Assembly (NCBI RefSeq): GCF_000691805.2
Contig: NZ_DF820484.1
Span: 225,630 to 289,629 of the forward strand
Reading direction: 5' to 3'
DNA: 64,000 nucleotides
Source of the DNA: Weissella oryzae SG25
GTDB lineage: Bacteria > Bacillota > Bacilli > Lactobacillales > Lactobacillaceae
The notes below the pieces were generated by a model. That model was given only the letters and a program-made list of their open reading frames with translations. It made no database searches and had not been told where the DNA came from. The translations under genes and the position numbers were made by a program. Shown here one piece after another: positions 26,016-33,421 of this stretch (its first letter is position 1; each line of letters opens with the position of its first letter).

Positions 26016-26693
26016 ATGTACGAAAAAGATGGGCAAAAGAAACCTTTAACTAGTCTACAAACCATTTTATTGTTCACGATTGGCTTACTTTTTGATGCCG
26101 TTGGAAATAGCTTTACTGTCGCAACAAATATGGGATCAACTCCTTGGACTGCGTCAGCTGCTAATTTATCCTACATTTCTAATATCTCAATCCCAATTAT
26201 TTTATTTGCCTATGGCTTAATTGCTGCAATTGCAAATGTCATCATCCTAAAACAGTTTGATTGGCGGCGCTTTTTAGGCAATATGATTTTTGTTATCCTG
26301 TTTAGCCTCATTATTGGAATCGTCGACGATTTTTTTATTCGCTTAGGCCTCATGTTAGCCCCACTCTGGATAAGAATAATTATCGATTTGATTGCGGTTA
26401 CTTTAGTTGCAATTAGCATTTCAATTACCCAGCGTCTACAATTCGTCCTCCATCCAATCGATGATTTAGTAGTAATTACGCGCTTTAAATATTTTCATGG
26501 GGATGCTAAGCTCTCACAAGCGATCAACTTTTCTTTACCAATGTTAATATCTTTAGGGGTATGGATGAGTACTGGTCGCTTAGCAGCTATCAGCATCGGA
26601 ACTTTATTTTTATTCCTATTTCAAGGCTATATTATTCAACTTTCAGATCATTTAGTCTTTCCACACCTAGTTCATAATTTTGAGCGCTTTTGA
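26016..26693 (+). CDS. YczE/YyaS-like integral membrane protein, copy 3
   Basis: A 225-residue paralogue of the protein at 862-1539, same length and co-linear throughout (MYEKDGQKKPLTSLQT, ATNMGSTPWTASAANL, HPIDDLVVITRFKYFHGDAK). The start was moved downstream to the ATG at 26016 because GGGGG lies seven bases before it and because this matches the paralogue's N-terminus exactly; the ATG at 25938 would add 26 unmatched residues. Five or six membrane helices. Function unknown. It ends at a large nested hairpin shared with the convergent ABC transporter. Confidence 0.75.
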   Translation: MYEKDGQKKPLTSLQTILLFTIGLLFDAVGNSFTVATNMGSTPWTASAANLSYISNISIPIILFAYGLIAAIANVIILKQFDWRRFLGNMIFVILFSLIIGIVDDFFIRLGLMLAPLWIRIIIDLIAVTLVAISISITQRLQFVLHPIDDLVVITRFKYFHGDAKLSQAINFSLPMLISLGVWMSTGRLAAISIGTLFLFLFQGYIIQLSDHLVFPHLVHNFERF

Positions 26694-26756
26694 TTTAAGC
26701 CTAATTGCGTTCAGAAAATTAATCTGAAAGCTATTTTATCGTTGATTTCAATAGGT

Positions 26757-26857
26757 ACAAAAAAGAGTGCAACTAGCTTTGCGAAGTGCCCCATAATTGT
26801 TAGATTTTTTGTCTAACAATTATGGGGCACTTCACACTTCATTGTTGCACTCTTTTT
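26757..26857. terminator. Nested long inverted repeat acting as bidirectional terminator
   Basis: An outer stem (AAAAAGAGTGCAA at about 26760-26772 with TTGCACTCTTTTT at 26845-26857) encloses a perfect 21-bp inverted repeat (26784-26804 with 26812-26832) and a 7-base loop. The outer arms end in A- and T-runs, so it can stop transcripts from both convergent genes. The inner repeat is unusually long for a terminator. Confidence 0.8.
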
Positions 26858-26862
26858 ATTTA

Positions 26863-27642
26863 CTAATTCTTTTTGTTATAAGCTAAGACGGTTAGTGGTG
26901 CAAAGATTATAACAATTAATATTCCTGCCCCTAAGACAATCCAAGCCTGTTTACTCCAAGTTCCTTGCTCCAACATTATTCGTGTGGCCTTAATCACGTA
27001 AGTAACTGGGTTAATATTAACAATATTTTGCATTAGCTTAGGCATCGTTTTAACGGGAACAAAAGCACTAGACATAAATGAAAGTACCATCATTGTTATC
27101 ATCGAAAAGCTCTGCACCATTGTTGAACTTTTTGCTAATAGACCAAATAAAGCAAAAACCCAGCTTAACGCCCAGCCTAAGAAAATAGCTAATAAAGCAG
27201 CGGCAACAACCCAAGTAAAACTCACTGCTGGCCGCCAACCCATGATAAATCCAGTCAGTAAAGACACAGTTGTTGCAATCAACAAACGTAAAATATCTGC
27301 AAAAAGCTGGCCTGCTAACGGAGCAATGTGGGCAATTGGCAATGACTTAAAACGGTCAAACACTCCAGAATCAAGGTCATCACGGATTTGCGTTCCTGAA
27401 CCAGCCGCCGCCGATAATAATGTTTGAATTAATATTCCCGGTACAATCGTTGGTAAATAAGCCTTAACATCACCCGCGATAGCTCCACCAAAAAGATACC
27501 CAAACATTAACATAAACATTACCGGTTGAATAATTACATCCATGAACTGTTCTGGGTTGTGAATGGTCTTAAGTAAGTTACGATAAGCCATTGTGGCTGT
27601 ATTAGCAATTACATTTGTTTTTTGTACACGTATGTCCATCAT
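26863..27642 (-). CDS. ABC-2 type transporter permease (DrrB-like)
   Basis: A 259-residue permease with six predicted membrane helices and the ABC-2 family layout (MLMFGYLFGGAIAG, GWALSWVFALFGLLAKSS, SSAFVPVKTMP). It pairs with the ATPase 29 bases upstream to form a daunorubicin-type exporter, probably for a drug, lipid or toxic compound. Both genes are transcribed from the promoter at 28660-28688, which is flanked by two operators for the divergent MarR regulator. Confidence 0.92.
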   Translation of the reverse strand: MMDIRVQKTNVIANTATMAYRNLLKTIHNPEQFMDVIIQPVMFMLMFGYLFGGAIAGDVKAYLPTIVPGILIQTLLSAAAGSGTQIRDDLDSGVFDRFKSLPIAHIAPLAGQLFADILRLLIATTVSLLTGFIMGWRPAVSFTWVVAAALLAIFLGWALSWVFALFGLLAKSSTMVQSFSMITMMVLSFMSSAFVPVKTMPKLMQNIVNINPVTYVIKATRIMLEQGTWSKQAWIVLGAGILIVIIFAPLTVLAYNKKN

Positions 27643-27671
27643 ATTTTCTATCCTCTAATCTTACTAATGTT

Positions 27672-28610
27672 TTAATTTTTACCAGTGGTTAATGCAAAAA
27701 ATACATCATCCATTGATGGTTGTTCTACTGATAGATTCACAATATCAATGGCTGCTTCCTCTAAGCGATTTAAAATTCCCGTTACCTGCTTAGTATCATC
27801 TAGTGGTGCTGTCAAAATTTGTTTTTTAGTTTGGACTTTGCTTTTTAGAAAATCATCGAGTAGAGATGTCGCTTTTTGTGCATCCGCATCGTTCAAAAGC
27901 TCCAAGCGTAACTTTGCCCCACCAACTTGCGCTTTTAGCTCAGCCGGCGCACCAATGCTGACTAGTTTCCCATGATCAATCACAGCAATTCGGTCAGCCA
28001 ATTCATCAGCTTCCTCTAGGTATTGTGTTGTTAAGACAATCGTTGAACCTTGTTGAACTAAAGATCTAATCGTATCCCACATCTGTGTTCTAGTTCTCGG
28101 ATCTAGTCCAGTCGTTGGTTCATCCAAAAAAATTAGAGTTGGTCGTGAAATTAGACTTACCGCTAAATCCAAACGACGCCGCATGCCACCTGAGAAATTG
28201 GAGATTGCTTTATCAGCCGATGCCTGCAAAGCAAATTCAGCCAGTAATTCGTCTGTGCGCTTCTTGGCTGCACTTCGACTCAAACCATTAAGCCTTGAAA
28301 AAATCATTAGATTCTCGCGGGCCGATATATCCTCATCAACCGAAGCATACTGCCCAGTCAAACCAAACATTGACCTAACTAACTTATCGTTCTTTTGTGT
28401 ATCATAGCCAAAGATTTTTATTGAGCCACTAGTTGGTTTTAATAGGGTTGTAATCATCCTTAGTGTGGTTGTCTTCCCCGCTCCATTAGGCCCCAATAGG
28501 CCAAAGACTTCCCCCTTTTTAACTTTTAGTGATATATCATCAACTGCTGTTTGTCCCGAAAAAACCTTGCTTAAATTATCAATTTCAATTGCATATTCTT
28601 GATCCATCAT
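27672..28610 (-). CDS. ABC transporter ATP-binding protein (DrrA-like)
   Basis: A 312-residue ATPase. Walker A is GPNGAGKTT (about residues 39-47), the signature is NFSGGMRRRLDLA (about 138-150) and Walker B is LIFLDEPTTGLD (about 159-170), followed by the D-loop and switch His region changed to TTQYLEEADELAD. The C-terminal 80-residue extension is typical of DrrA-type exporters. It is the first gene of the exporter operon and is divergent from a MarR regulator. Confidence 0.95.
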   Translation of the reverse strand: MMDQEYAIEIDNLSKVFSGQTAVDDISLKVKKGEVFGLLGPNGAGKTTTLRMITTLLKPTSGSIKIFGYDTQKNDKLVRSMFGLTGQYASVDEDISARENLMIFSRLNGLSRSAAKKRTDELLAEFALQASADKAISNFSGGMRRRLDLAVSLISRPTLIFLDEPTTGLDPRTRTQMWDTIRSLVQQGSTIVLTTQYLEEADELADRIAVIDHGKLVSIGAPAELKAQVGGAKLRLELLNDADAQKATSLLDDFLKSKVQTKKQILTAPLDDTKQVTGILNRLEEAAIDIVNLSVEQPSMDDVFFALTTGKN

Positions 28611-28631
28611 AATGCCTTCTCTACTTAATTC

Positions 28632-28688
28632 ATATTAATCAGGTTACCTGATTAATATCATAATAAGGGTACCTTATTAAATAGTCAA
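28632..28688 (-). promoter_or_regulatory. ABC-exporter promoter with two palindromic operators
   Basis: On the minus strand, -35 TTGACT (28688-28683) and -10 TATTAT (28665-28660) with 17-base spacing. Operator O1 (28632-28658) is a perfect 27-bp palindrome, ATATTAATCAGGT-T-ACCTGATTAATAT, just downstream of the -10. Operator O2 (28661-28679), TAATAAGG-GTA-CCTTATTA, lies in the spacer. Both are well placed for repression by the MarR protein. Confidence 0.85.
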
Positions 28689-28781
28689 GTCTTTTAATCT
28701 GGCACCCTTACTATTTCATTGAATTAACTGACTAGACTTCCTATAATGGAACTAGAATATTTAGTCTAGGATGGTGGTTAT

Positions 28782-29306
28782 ATGGATTCATTGTTACAAA
28801 AACAAAAATTAGCTGAGAAAATGTTCGAATTTTCCTGGATGCAACATTTATCGGATGAACAAGCTGATCGTCACGAACAACATGACCACACCTTTCAAGG
28901 TCAAAATAAAATTTTAATTGCTTTGGCTGAGGAAGATAATATTTCGCAAAAAGAACTAGCTAATCGGCTAGGTTTAACCCCTCAATCAACAGCTGAATTT
29001 ATTTCAAAACTAGTTAAAAAGGGTCTCGTAACAAAGGTCGCATCTACTACTGACCGCCGTGTTCAATTAATTAAAATCACTCCAAAAGGCCAACATGTGG
29101 CTGATAAAAATATTGCTGTAATTCCTGACTATCTTGATTACCTTTCTGCTGAAGAACAGGTTGAACTTACTAAGATTTTGGACAAAATAATTGTTGGTAT
29201 TCGTAAAGATCTTTCTTTTGATGGCCATTCAATCCATAACTTTGCTCATCGTATGATGTACAATCACATCAACAAACAATTACACCCTGATGATTTAAAT
29301 GAATAA
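28782..29306 (+). CDS. MarR-family transcriptional regulator
   Basis: A 174-residue winged-helix regulator. DNA-recognition region: QKELANRLGLTPQSTAEFIS (about residues 59-78), with the wing at about 85-98 (KVASTTDRRVQLIKI) and dimerising helices at both ends. It is divergent from the ABC exporter, and two palindromes overlap the exporter promoter, so it most likely represses the exporter and perhaps itself, releasing on a ligand that the exporter removes. The start ATG follows GGATGGTGGTTAT. Confidence 0.92.
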   Translation: MDSLLQKQKLAEKMFEFSWMQHLSDEQADRHEQHDHTFQGQNKILIALAEEDNISQKELANRLGLTPQSTAEFISKLVKKGLVTKVASTTDRRVQLIKITPKGQHVADKNIAVIPDYLDYLSAEEQVELTKILDKIIVGIRKDLSFDGHSIHNFAHRMMYNHINKQLHPDDLNE

Positions 29307-29310
29307 TATT

Positions 29311-29349
29311 AAAGCCCGTATAACTAATATTGTTATACGGACTTTTTCT
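29311..29349 (+). terminator. Terminator after the marR gene
   Basis: AAAGCCCGTATAAC pairs with GTTATACGGaCTTT, 7-base loop, T-run following. Confidence 0.85.
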
Positions 29350-29364
29350 TGTCTATTGCGTACA

Positions 29365-29380
29365 TGTTCCACATGAAACG
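29365..29380. other. parS-like site 3
   Basis: TGTTCCACATGAAACG, one mismatch (last base) to the parS consensus. Confidence 0.75.
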
Positions 29381-29545
29381 CCAAGTAATATGCGCATTAT
29401 TGACTGGCAGTTGCTTTGACTTTTCTGGCAATAACCTGGCAAAGTCAATACTATTTACCGCAATGAAATATTAATAAAGAATTGCATAGCTCCAATTAAT
29501 TTCATTTCCATCAATAGCTGTAATCTAAAATAGATACAACATAGA

Positions 29546-29574
29546 TTGTTATTCTTGATGTAAAGTGTTACTAT
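29546..29574 (+). promoter_or_regulatory. Promoter of the attenuator-permease transcript
   Basis: -35 TTGTTA and -10 TACTAT with 17-base spacing, ending 35 bases before the leader-peptide ATG. Confidence 0.55.
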
Positions 29575-29609
29575 TCATTCAATTAATGTTTTAAGTGGAG
29601 GAACTTGTT

Positions 29610-29687
29610 ATGAACAAGAAATTTTTCAAATTGAATACTCTAGGATTAGCGATAACCACCACCTCAACCACTACTATCATCGGTTGA
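29610..29687 (+). CDS. Thr/Ile-rich leader peptide of a transcription attenuator
   Basis: A 25-codon frame with an excellent GGAGG eight bases before its ATG. It reads MNKKFFKLNTLGLA and then a run of ITTTSTTTIIG: six threonine codons, three isoleucine codons and one serine in codons 15-24, closed by TGA. This is the composition of enterobacterial thrL, where ribosome stalling at scarce Thr-tRNA or Ile-tRNA controls the downstream genes. Codons 18-20 overlap RNA segment 1 and the TGA lies inside segment 2 of the attenuator, exactly as needed for a stalling sensor. Confidence 0.85.
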   Translation: MNKKFFKLNTLGLAITTTSTTTIIG

Positions 29688-29774
29688 GGATTTTTGAAGC
29701 ACTGTAAATAATAACAGCTATCAAGCCCCCTCAATTAACAAGAAACTTCATGTTTCGATTGAGCGGGCTTTTTT
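29662..29774 (+). promoter_or_regulatory. Ribosome-mediated transcription attenuator
   Basis: Four mutually exclusive segments are visible. Segment 1 is CCTCAACC (29662-29669), within the Thr codons. Segment 2 is GGTTGAGG (29682-29689), a perfect complement of segment 1. Segment 3 is CCTCAATT (29729-29736), which pairs with segment 2 using two G-U pairs. Segments 3 and 4 form the terminator (AAGCCCcCTCAAT at 29723-29735 with ATTGAGcGGGCTT at 29758-29770, then six T). Stalling at Thr codons masks segment 1, allows 2:3 and prevents termination. Reading to the TGA masks segment 2 and the terminator forms. Confidence 0.85.
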
Positions 29775-29802
29775 GTATCTCAAAATAAGAAACGGATTTA
29801 TT

Positions 29803-31188
29803 ATGGAAAAACAACCTAAAGAACTTAGTCTAAAACGTTCACTGTCATCGAATCAAATGCAAATGATTGCCCTTGGTGGCACCATTGGAGTTGGCCTCTT
29901 TATGGGCTCTACAGCGACAATTAAGTGGACCGGACCCTCAGTGTTACTAGCTTATGCATTTGCTGGTTTAATTTTATACTTAGTCATGCGTGCCTTAGGA
30001 GAGATGATTTATATCAATCCGACAACTGGTTCTTTCGCTGATTATGCAACAAACTATATTCATCCCCTAGCCGGTTTCCTCACCATGTGGAGCAATATTT
30101 TCCAATATATTGTCGTTGGTATTAGTGAAGTATTAGCGGTCAGCCAATATATGAACTATTGGTGGCCCCATTTACCGGGGTGGATTGCTAGTTCAGTTGC
30201 CCTATTCACCCTACTTGCTGCTAATCTGCTCTCTACCCGGGCTTATGGAACAATTGAATTTTACTTTGCATTGATTAAGGTTGTTACCATCATTTTGATG
30301 ATTATTGTCGGACTATTTGTCATCTTTCTAGGTTTTGGTAATAACTGGGTTCCCCTAGGCTTGTCAAACCTCTGGGCGCATCATGGCTTCTTTACTGGTG
30401 GTTTCATGGGTTTCATCTTCTCACTGTCAATCATTGTTGGTTCATACCAAGGAATCGAAATTCTTGGTATTACAGCTGGTGAAGCCGCTAAGCCACAGGA
30501 AGCGATTATCAACTCTGTTAAATCAATTGTTTGGCGAATCCTGCTCTTCTATATTGGTGCAATTTTTGTCATTGTTACTATTTTCCCCTGGGACCAACTT
30601 GCTTCAGTGGGTTCCCCCTTCGTAGAAACATTCTCCAATGTCGGTATCACTGGGGCTGCTGGTATTATAAATTTCGTCGTCCTAACCGCTGCGATGTCTG
30701 GAGCCAATTCTGGAATTTATAGTTCCAGTCGAATGCTTTTCAAACTTTCTAGTGAAGGTAAAGCTGCTAAGATTTTCAAAAAATTATCTAGGCGGCAAGT
30801 CCCATCAATCTCTATCCTTGCTATCTCAGCTGGTATTTTCATCGGAATTATTCTTAATACAGTTCTTTCGATGTTTACGACGGTTGGTGCTAATATCTTT
30901 GTCCTAGTATATAGTTCCAGTGTTTTACCTGGCATGGTTCCTTGGTTCGTAATTCTTTTATCTGAATTGATTTTCCGACGCTCAAATCAAGAGTTACTTA
31001 CTACACACCCTTTCAAAATGCCCCTATATCCACTTAGCAACTATTTTGCCCTTGTTTCACTACTTGCCATTGTAGTCTTTATGTTCATTAACCCTGATAC
31101 ACGAATTTCAGTATCAATCGGTCTGCTCTTTCTCTTACTGCTAACTGCTATCTTTCTATATCAGCAAAAGAAACAAACTACAATTTAA
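29803..31188 (+). CDS. Amino-acid permease, APC superfamily (predicted Thr/Ile-responsive)
   Basis: A 461-residue transporter with about twelve membrane helices. The family signature lies in the first helix (QMQMIALGGTIGVGLFMGS), followed by GPSVLLAYAFAGLILY, RALGEMIYINPTTGSFADYA and the cytoplasmic SRRQVPSISILAI loop. It resembles AAT-type permeases for neutral or aromatic amino acids. Control by a Thr/Ile leader peptide suggests that it imports threonine and/or branched-chain amino acids; this is inference from the attenuator. The start was placed at the ATG at 29803, since the upstream in-frame codons lie partly in the terminator T-run; its ribosome site is weak (AAGAAACGG). Confidence 0.9.
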   Translation: MEKQPKELSLKRSLSSNQMQMIALGGTIGVGLFMGSTATIKWTGPSVLLAYAFAGLILYLVMRALGEMIYINPTTGSFADYATNYIHPLAGFLTMWSNIFQYIVVGISEVLAVSQYMNYWWPHLPGWIASSVALFTLLAANLLSTRAYGTIEFYFALIKVVTIILMIIVGLFVIFLGFGNNWVPLGLSNLWAHHGFFTGGFMGFIFSLSIIVGSYQGIEILGITAGEAAKPQEAIINSVKSIVWRILLFYIGAIFVIVTIFPWDQLASVGSPFVETFSNVGITGAAGIINFVVLTAAMSGANSGIYSSSRMLFKLSSEGKAAKIFKKLSRRQVPSISILAISAGIFIGIILNTVLSMFTTVGANIFVLVYSSSVLPGMVPWFVILLSELIFRRSNQELLTTHPFKMPLYPLSNYFALVSLLAIVVFMFINPDTRISVSIGLLFLLLLTAIFLYQQKKQTTI

Positions 31189-31189
31189 A

Positions 31190-31229
31190 AAATAGCCTTA
31201 GCGAATTTTAACGCTAAGGCTATTTTTTT
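31190..31229 (+). terminator. Terminator after the attenuated permease
   Basis: AAATAGCCTTAGCG with CGCTAAGGCTATTT and a T-run; A-run on the other side, so possibly bidirectional with the convergent xylosidase gene. Confidence 0.9.
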
Positions 31230-31236
31230 GCTAAGC

Positions 31237-31252
31237 TGTTTCACATGAAACA
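31237..31252. other. parS site 4
   Basis: TGTTTCACATGAAACA, a full match to TGTTNCACRTGAAACA, placed between the permease terminator and the convergent xylosidase gene. Confidence 0.85.
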
Positions 31253-31289
31253 ACTTACTTGTAAATAACTTTTAAATAAGTAACTTACT

Positions 31290-33410
31290 TTAGATTAACC
31301 TAAATAGTGGCAAACTGTGGAAGTCATATTTTTCAACAAACCACTTACCACCCTCAGCTACTTCAATGATTCGACCATCAATTATATGTTCCCACTTACC
31401 AGCTGGCAGGTAATAATCAACTGTACCATCCTCAGTCATAACTGGTGCAACTAATACTTTACTACCCAACATATACTGCCGATCAAGGGGCGCACAATTT
31501 GGATCATTTGGAAATTCTAGATACATTGGCCGCATCAATGAAATACCTTCATCAACCGACTGCTTGGCTTCTGCATAGATGTAAGTCATCATTTCCTGCT
31601 TAAGTTTAGCAAATTCACGGGTAACTTGAACTGCTTCCTCATCAAACAACCAAGGCACGCGATACTCAATATTACCGTGATAACGAGAATGCGAAGACAA
31701 TAGGCCAAATTGGGTCCAGCGCTTATAGATTACGGCTGATGCGTTATCTTCAAAGCCACCAATATCGTGACTCCAGAAAGTAAAGCCGGAAGATAGGAAG
31801 CTCAAACCACCACGGAGCGTATCAGCCATTGAATGGAATTGTGATAAATTATCACCACCCCAATGAACCGGGAATTTTTGACCGCCAACGGTTGCCGAAC
31901 GGGCAAAGACAACTGCTTCATCAGCCCCTTTTTCTTTGACTAGCACATCATAGACGGCTTGATTATAGCGATAGGTGTAATAATTGTGTTCACCTTCAGG
32001 ATTATTTCCATTAAAGTAAACAGCATCATGCATTGGGATGCGCTCACCAAAATCAGTCTTAAAACAATCAACTCCCATATTAATCAGCCGTTGTAATTGC
32101 CCCTGATACCACTCAACTGCAGCTGGATTTGTAAAGTCTACAAAAGCATTACCAGGTTGCCACAAGTCCCACTGCCATACATTTCCATCGCCCTGCTTTA
32201 TAAAGTAGCCATTTTCCTTACCAATTTTAAACAAGGGAGATTTTTGTGAAATATAGGGATTAATCCACACACATACCTTTAAGCCACGATCGTGGATTCT
32301 TTGTAACATACCAACTGGGTCAGGGAATTGGTCTTTATCCCACTCAAAGTTAGTCCACTCAAATCCCTTCATCCAAAAACAATCAAAGTGGAAGACTGAA
32401 AGCGGAATATCACGTTCAGCCATTCCATCAATAAATGACATAACCGTCTTTTCAGAATAATCAGTTGTAAACGATGTTGATAACCATAAGCCAAAAGTCC
32501 ATTCAGGTGGTAGCGTTGAGCCGCCCGTTAATTTGTTGAATTTCCCAATAACTTCCTTAGGCGTTGCACCTGAAATAATGTAGTAAGATAAGTCTTCACC
32601 CCGTTTTGAAAATGAAACTCGGTCAACAACCTCACTGGCAACCTCGAAACTGACTGGCTTGCTTTCATTAACAAAAATTCCATAGTAGGTGCCAGGATTC
32701 CCTGCAAGACCAGCTTTGCCCGCCAAATAAAAGGGAATTGACTTATAGGTTTGTTCTGAACCTGTTCCACCATCCCGATTAATAATATCAATCGTTTGAC
32801 CATTCTTTACAAAGGTTCCAAACTGTTCACCAAAACCATACACATTTGTGCCGGGTAAAAGACTAAGTTGTTCGCGCATATAGTGGTCGGCCCGTCGAAC
32901 CATCCTTTGTGGCAGCATTGATTGTGCACCCGTTACAGAATTAGCGTGCATCACTTCACCAAGCTTTTGACCAGTTAAGTCAGCAATTGACGCCTGCGCT
33001 TTATATTGTGAACCGGTAATCCGCTGTCCTTTGTACAAGACATCCATATTAAAGGCATCATGCAAGGCAAAATCAACTGATAAATCACCAGAAGTAAAAC
33101 TAGCCCTTTTTTCATCAACATGTGCATGTGCATGTGTTTCCTCAGTCACCAAATCATATAATGGCACCCGATCATCTTGATCAAAATGCACTAAATTAAC
33201 GCCGATGACCCCATCCATTGGTGACGTTAGCGTAATTGTTGAATTACCAATATCAAGCATATTACTGCGTGAATGCAACCGTTGATAACTCGCATAAAGC
33301 GTTAATTTTGTTTGTGCAGCCGTTTCATCAACGACTGCTTCATAAGCTTCTAAAGGCGAGTTAATAATATATTGTTCTTGACCCAGCCAATAGCCATTTG
33401 AAAATTTCAT
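31290..33410 (-). CDS. Alpha-xylosidase, glycoside hydrolase family 31 (YicI-like)
   Basis: A 706-residue GH31 enzyme with no signal peptide, so it acts inside the cell. The catalytic nucleophile Asp is in CFKTDFGER (about residue 450), and a conserved SHDIGGFE block (about 550) carries the second active-site region. Upstream, WTFGLWLS and FHFDCFWMKGFEW are typical of the YicI branch that releases alpha-linked xylose from isoprimeverose and xyloglucan fragments. It is about 60 residues shorter than E. coli YicI (772), mainly at the N- and C-terminal beta domains. It lies 11 bases after the xyloside transporter gene in one operon. Confidence 0.92.
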   Translation of the reverse strand: MKFSNGYWLGQEQYIINSPLEAYEAVVDETAAQTKLTLYASYQRLHSRSNMLDIGNSTITLTSPMDGVIGVNLVHFDQDDRVPLYDLVTEETHAHAHVDEKRASFTSGDLSVDFALHDAFNMDVLYKGQRITGSQYKAQASIADLTGQKLGEVMHANSVTGAQSMLPQRMVRRADHYMREQLSLLPGTNVYGFGEQFGTFVKNGQTIDIINRDGGTGSEQTYKSIPFYLAGKAGLAGNPGTYYGIFVNESKPVSFEVASEVVDRVSFSKRGEDLSYYIISGATPKEVIGKFNKLTGGSTLPPEWTFGLWLSTSFTTDYSEKTVMSFIDGMAERDIPLSVFHFDCFWMKGFEWTNFEWDKDQFPDPVGMLQRIHDRGLKVCVWINPYISQKSPLFKIGKENGYFIKQGDGNVWQWDLWQPGNAFVDFTNPAAVEWYQGQLQRLINMGVDCFKTDFGERIPMHDAVYFNGNNPEGEHNYYTYRYNQAVYDVLVKEKGADEAVVFARSATVGGQKFPVHWGGDNLSQFHSMADTLRGGLSFLSSGFTFWSHDIGGFEDNASAVIYKRWTQFGLLSSHSRYHGNIEYRVPWLFDEEAVQVTREFAKLKQEMMTYIYAEAKQSVDEGISLMRPMYLEFPNDPNCAPLDRQYMLGSKVLVAPVMTEDGTVDYYLPAGKWEHIIDGRIIEVAEGGKWFVEKYDFHSLPLFRLI

Positions 33411-33421
33411 TTTTCCGCCCC

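Noticed and set aside
30383..30722. Alternative plus-strand frames inside the attenuated permease gene
   Set aside because: Overlap a complete, well-conserved APC permease frame and have no ribosome site.
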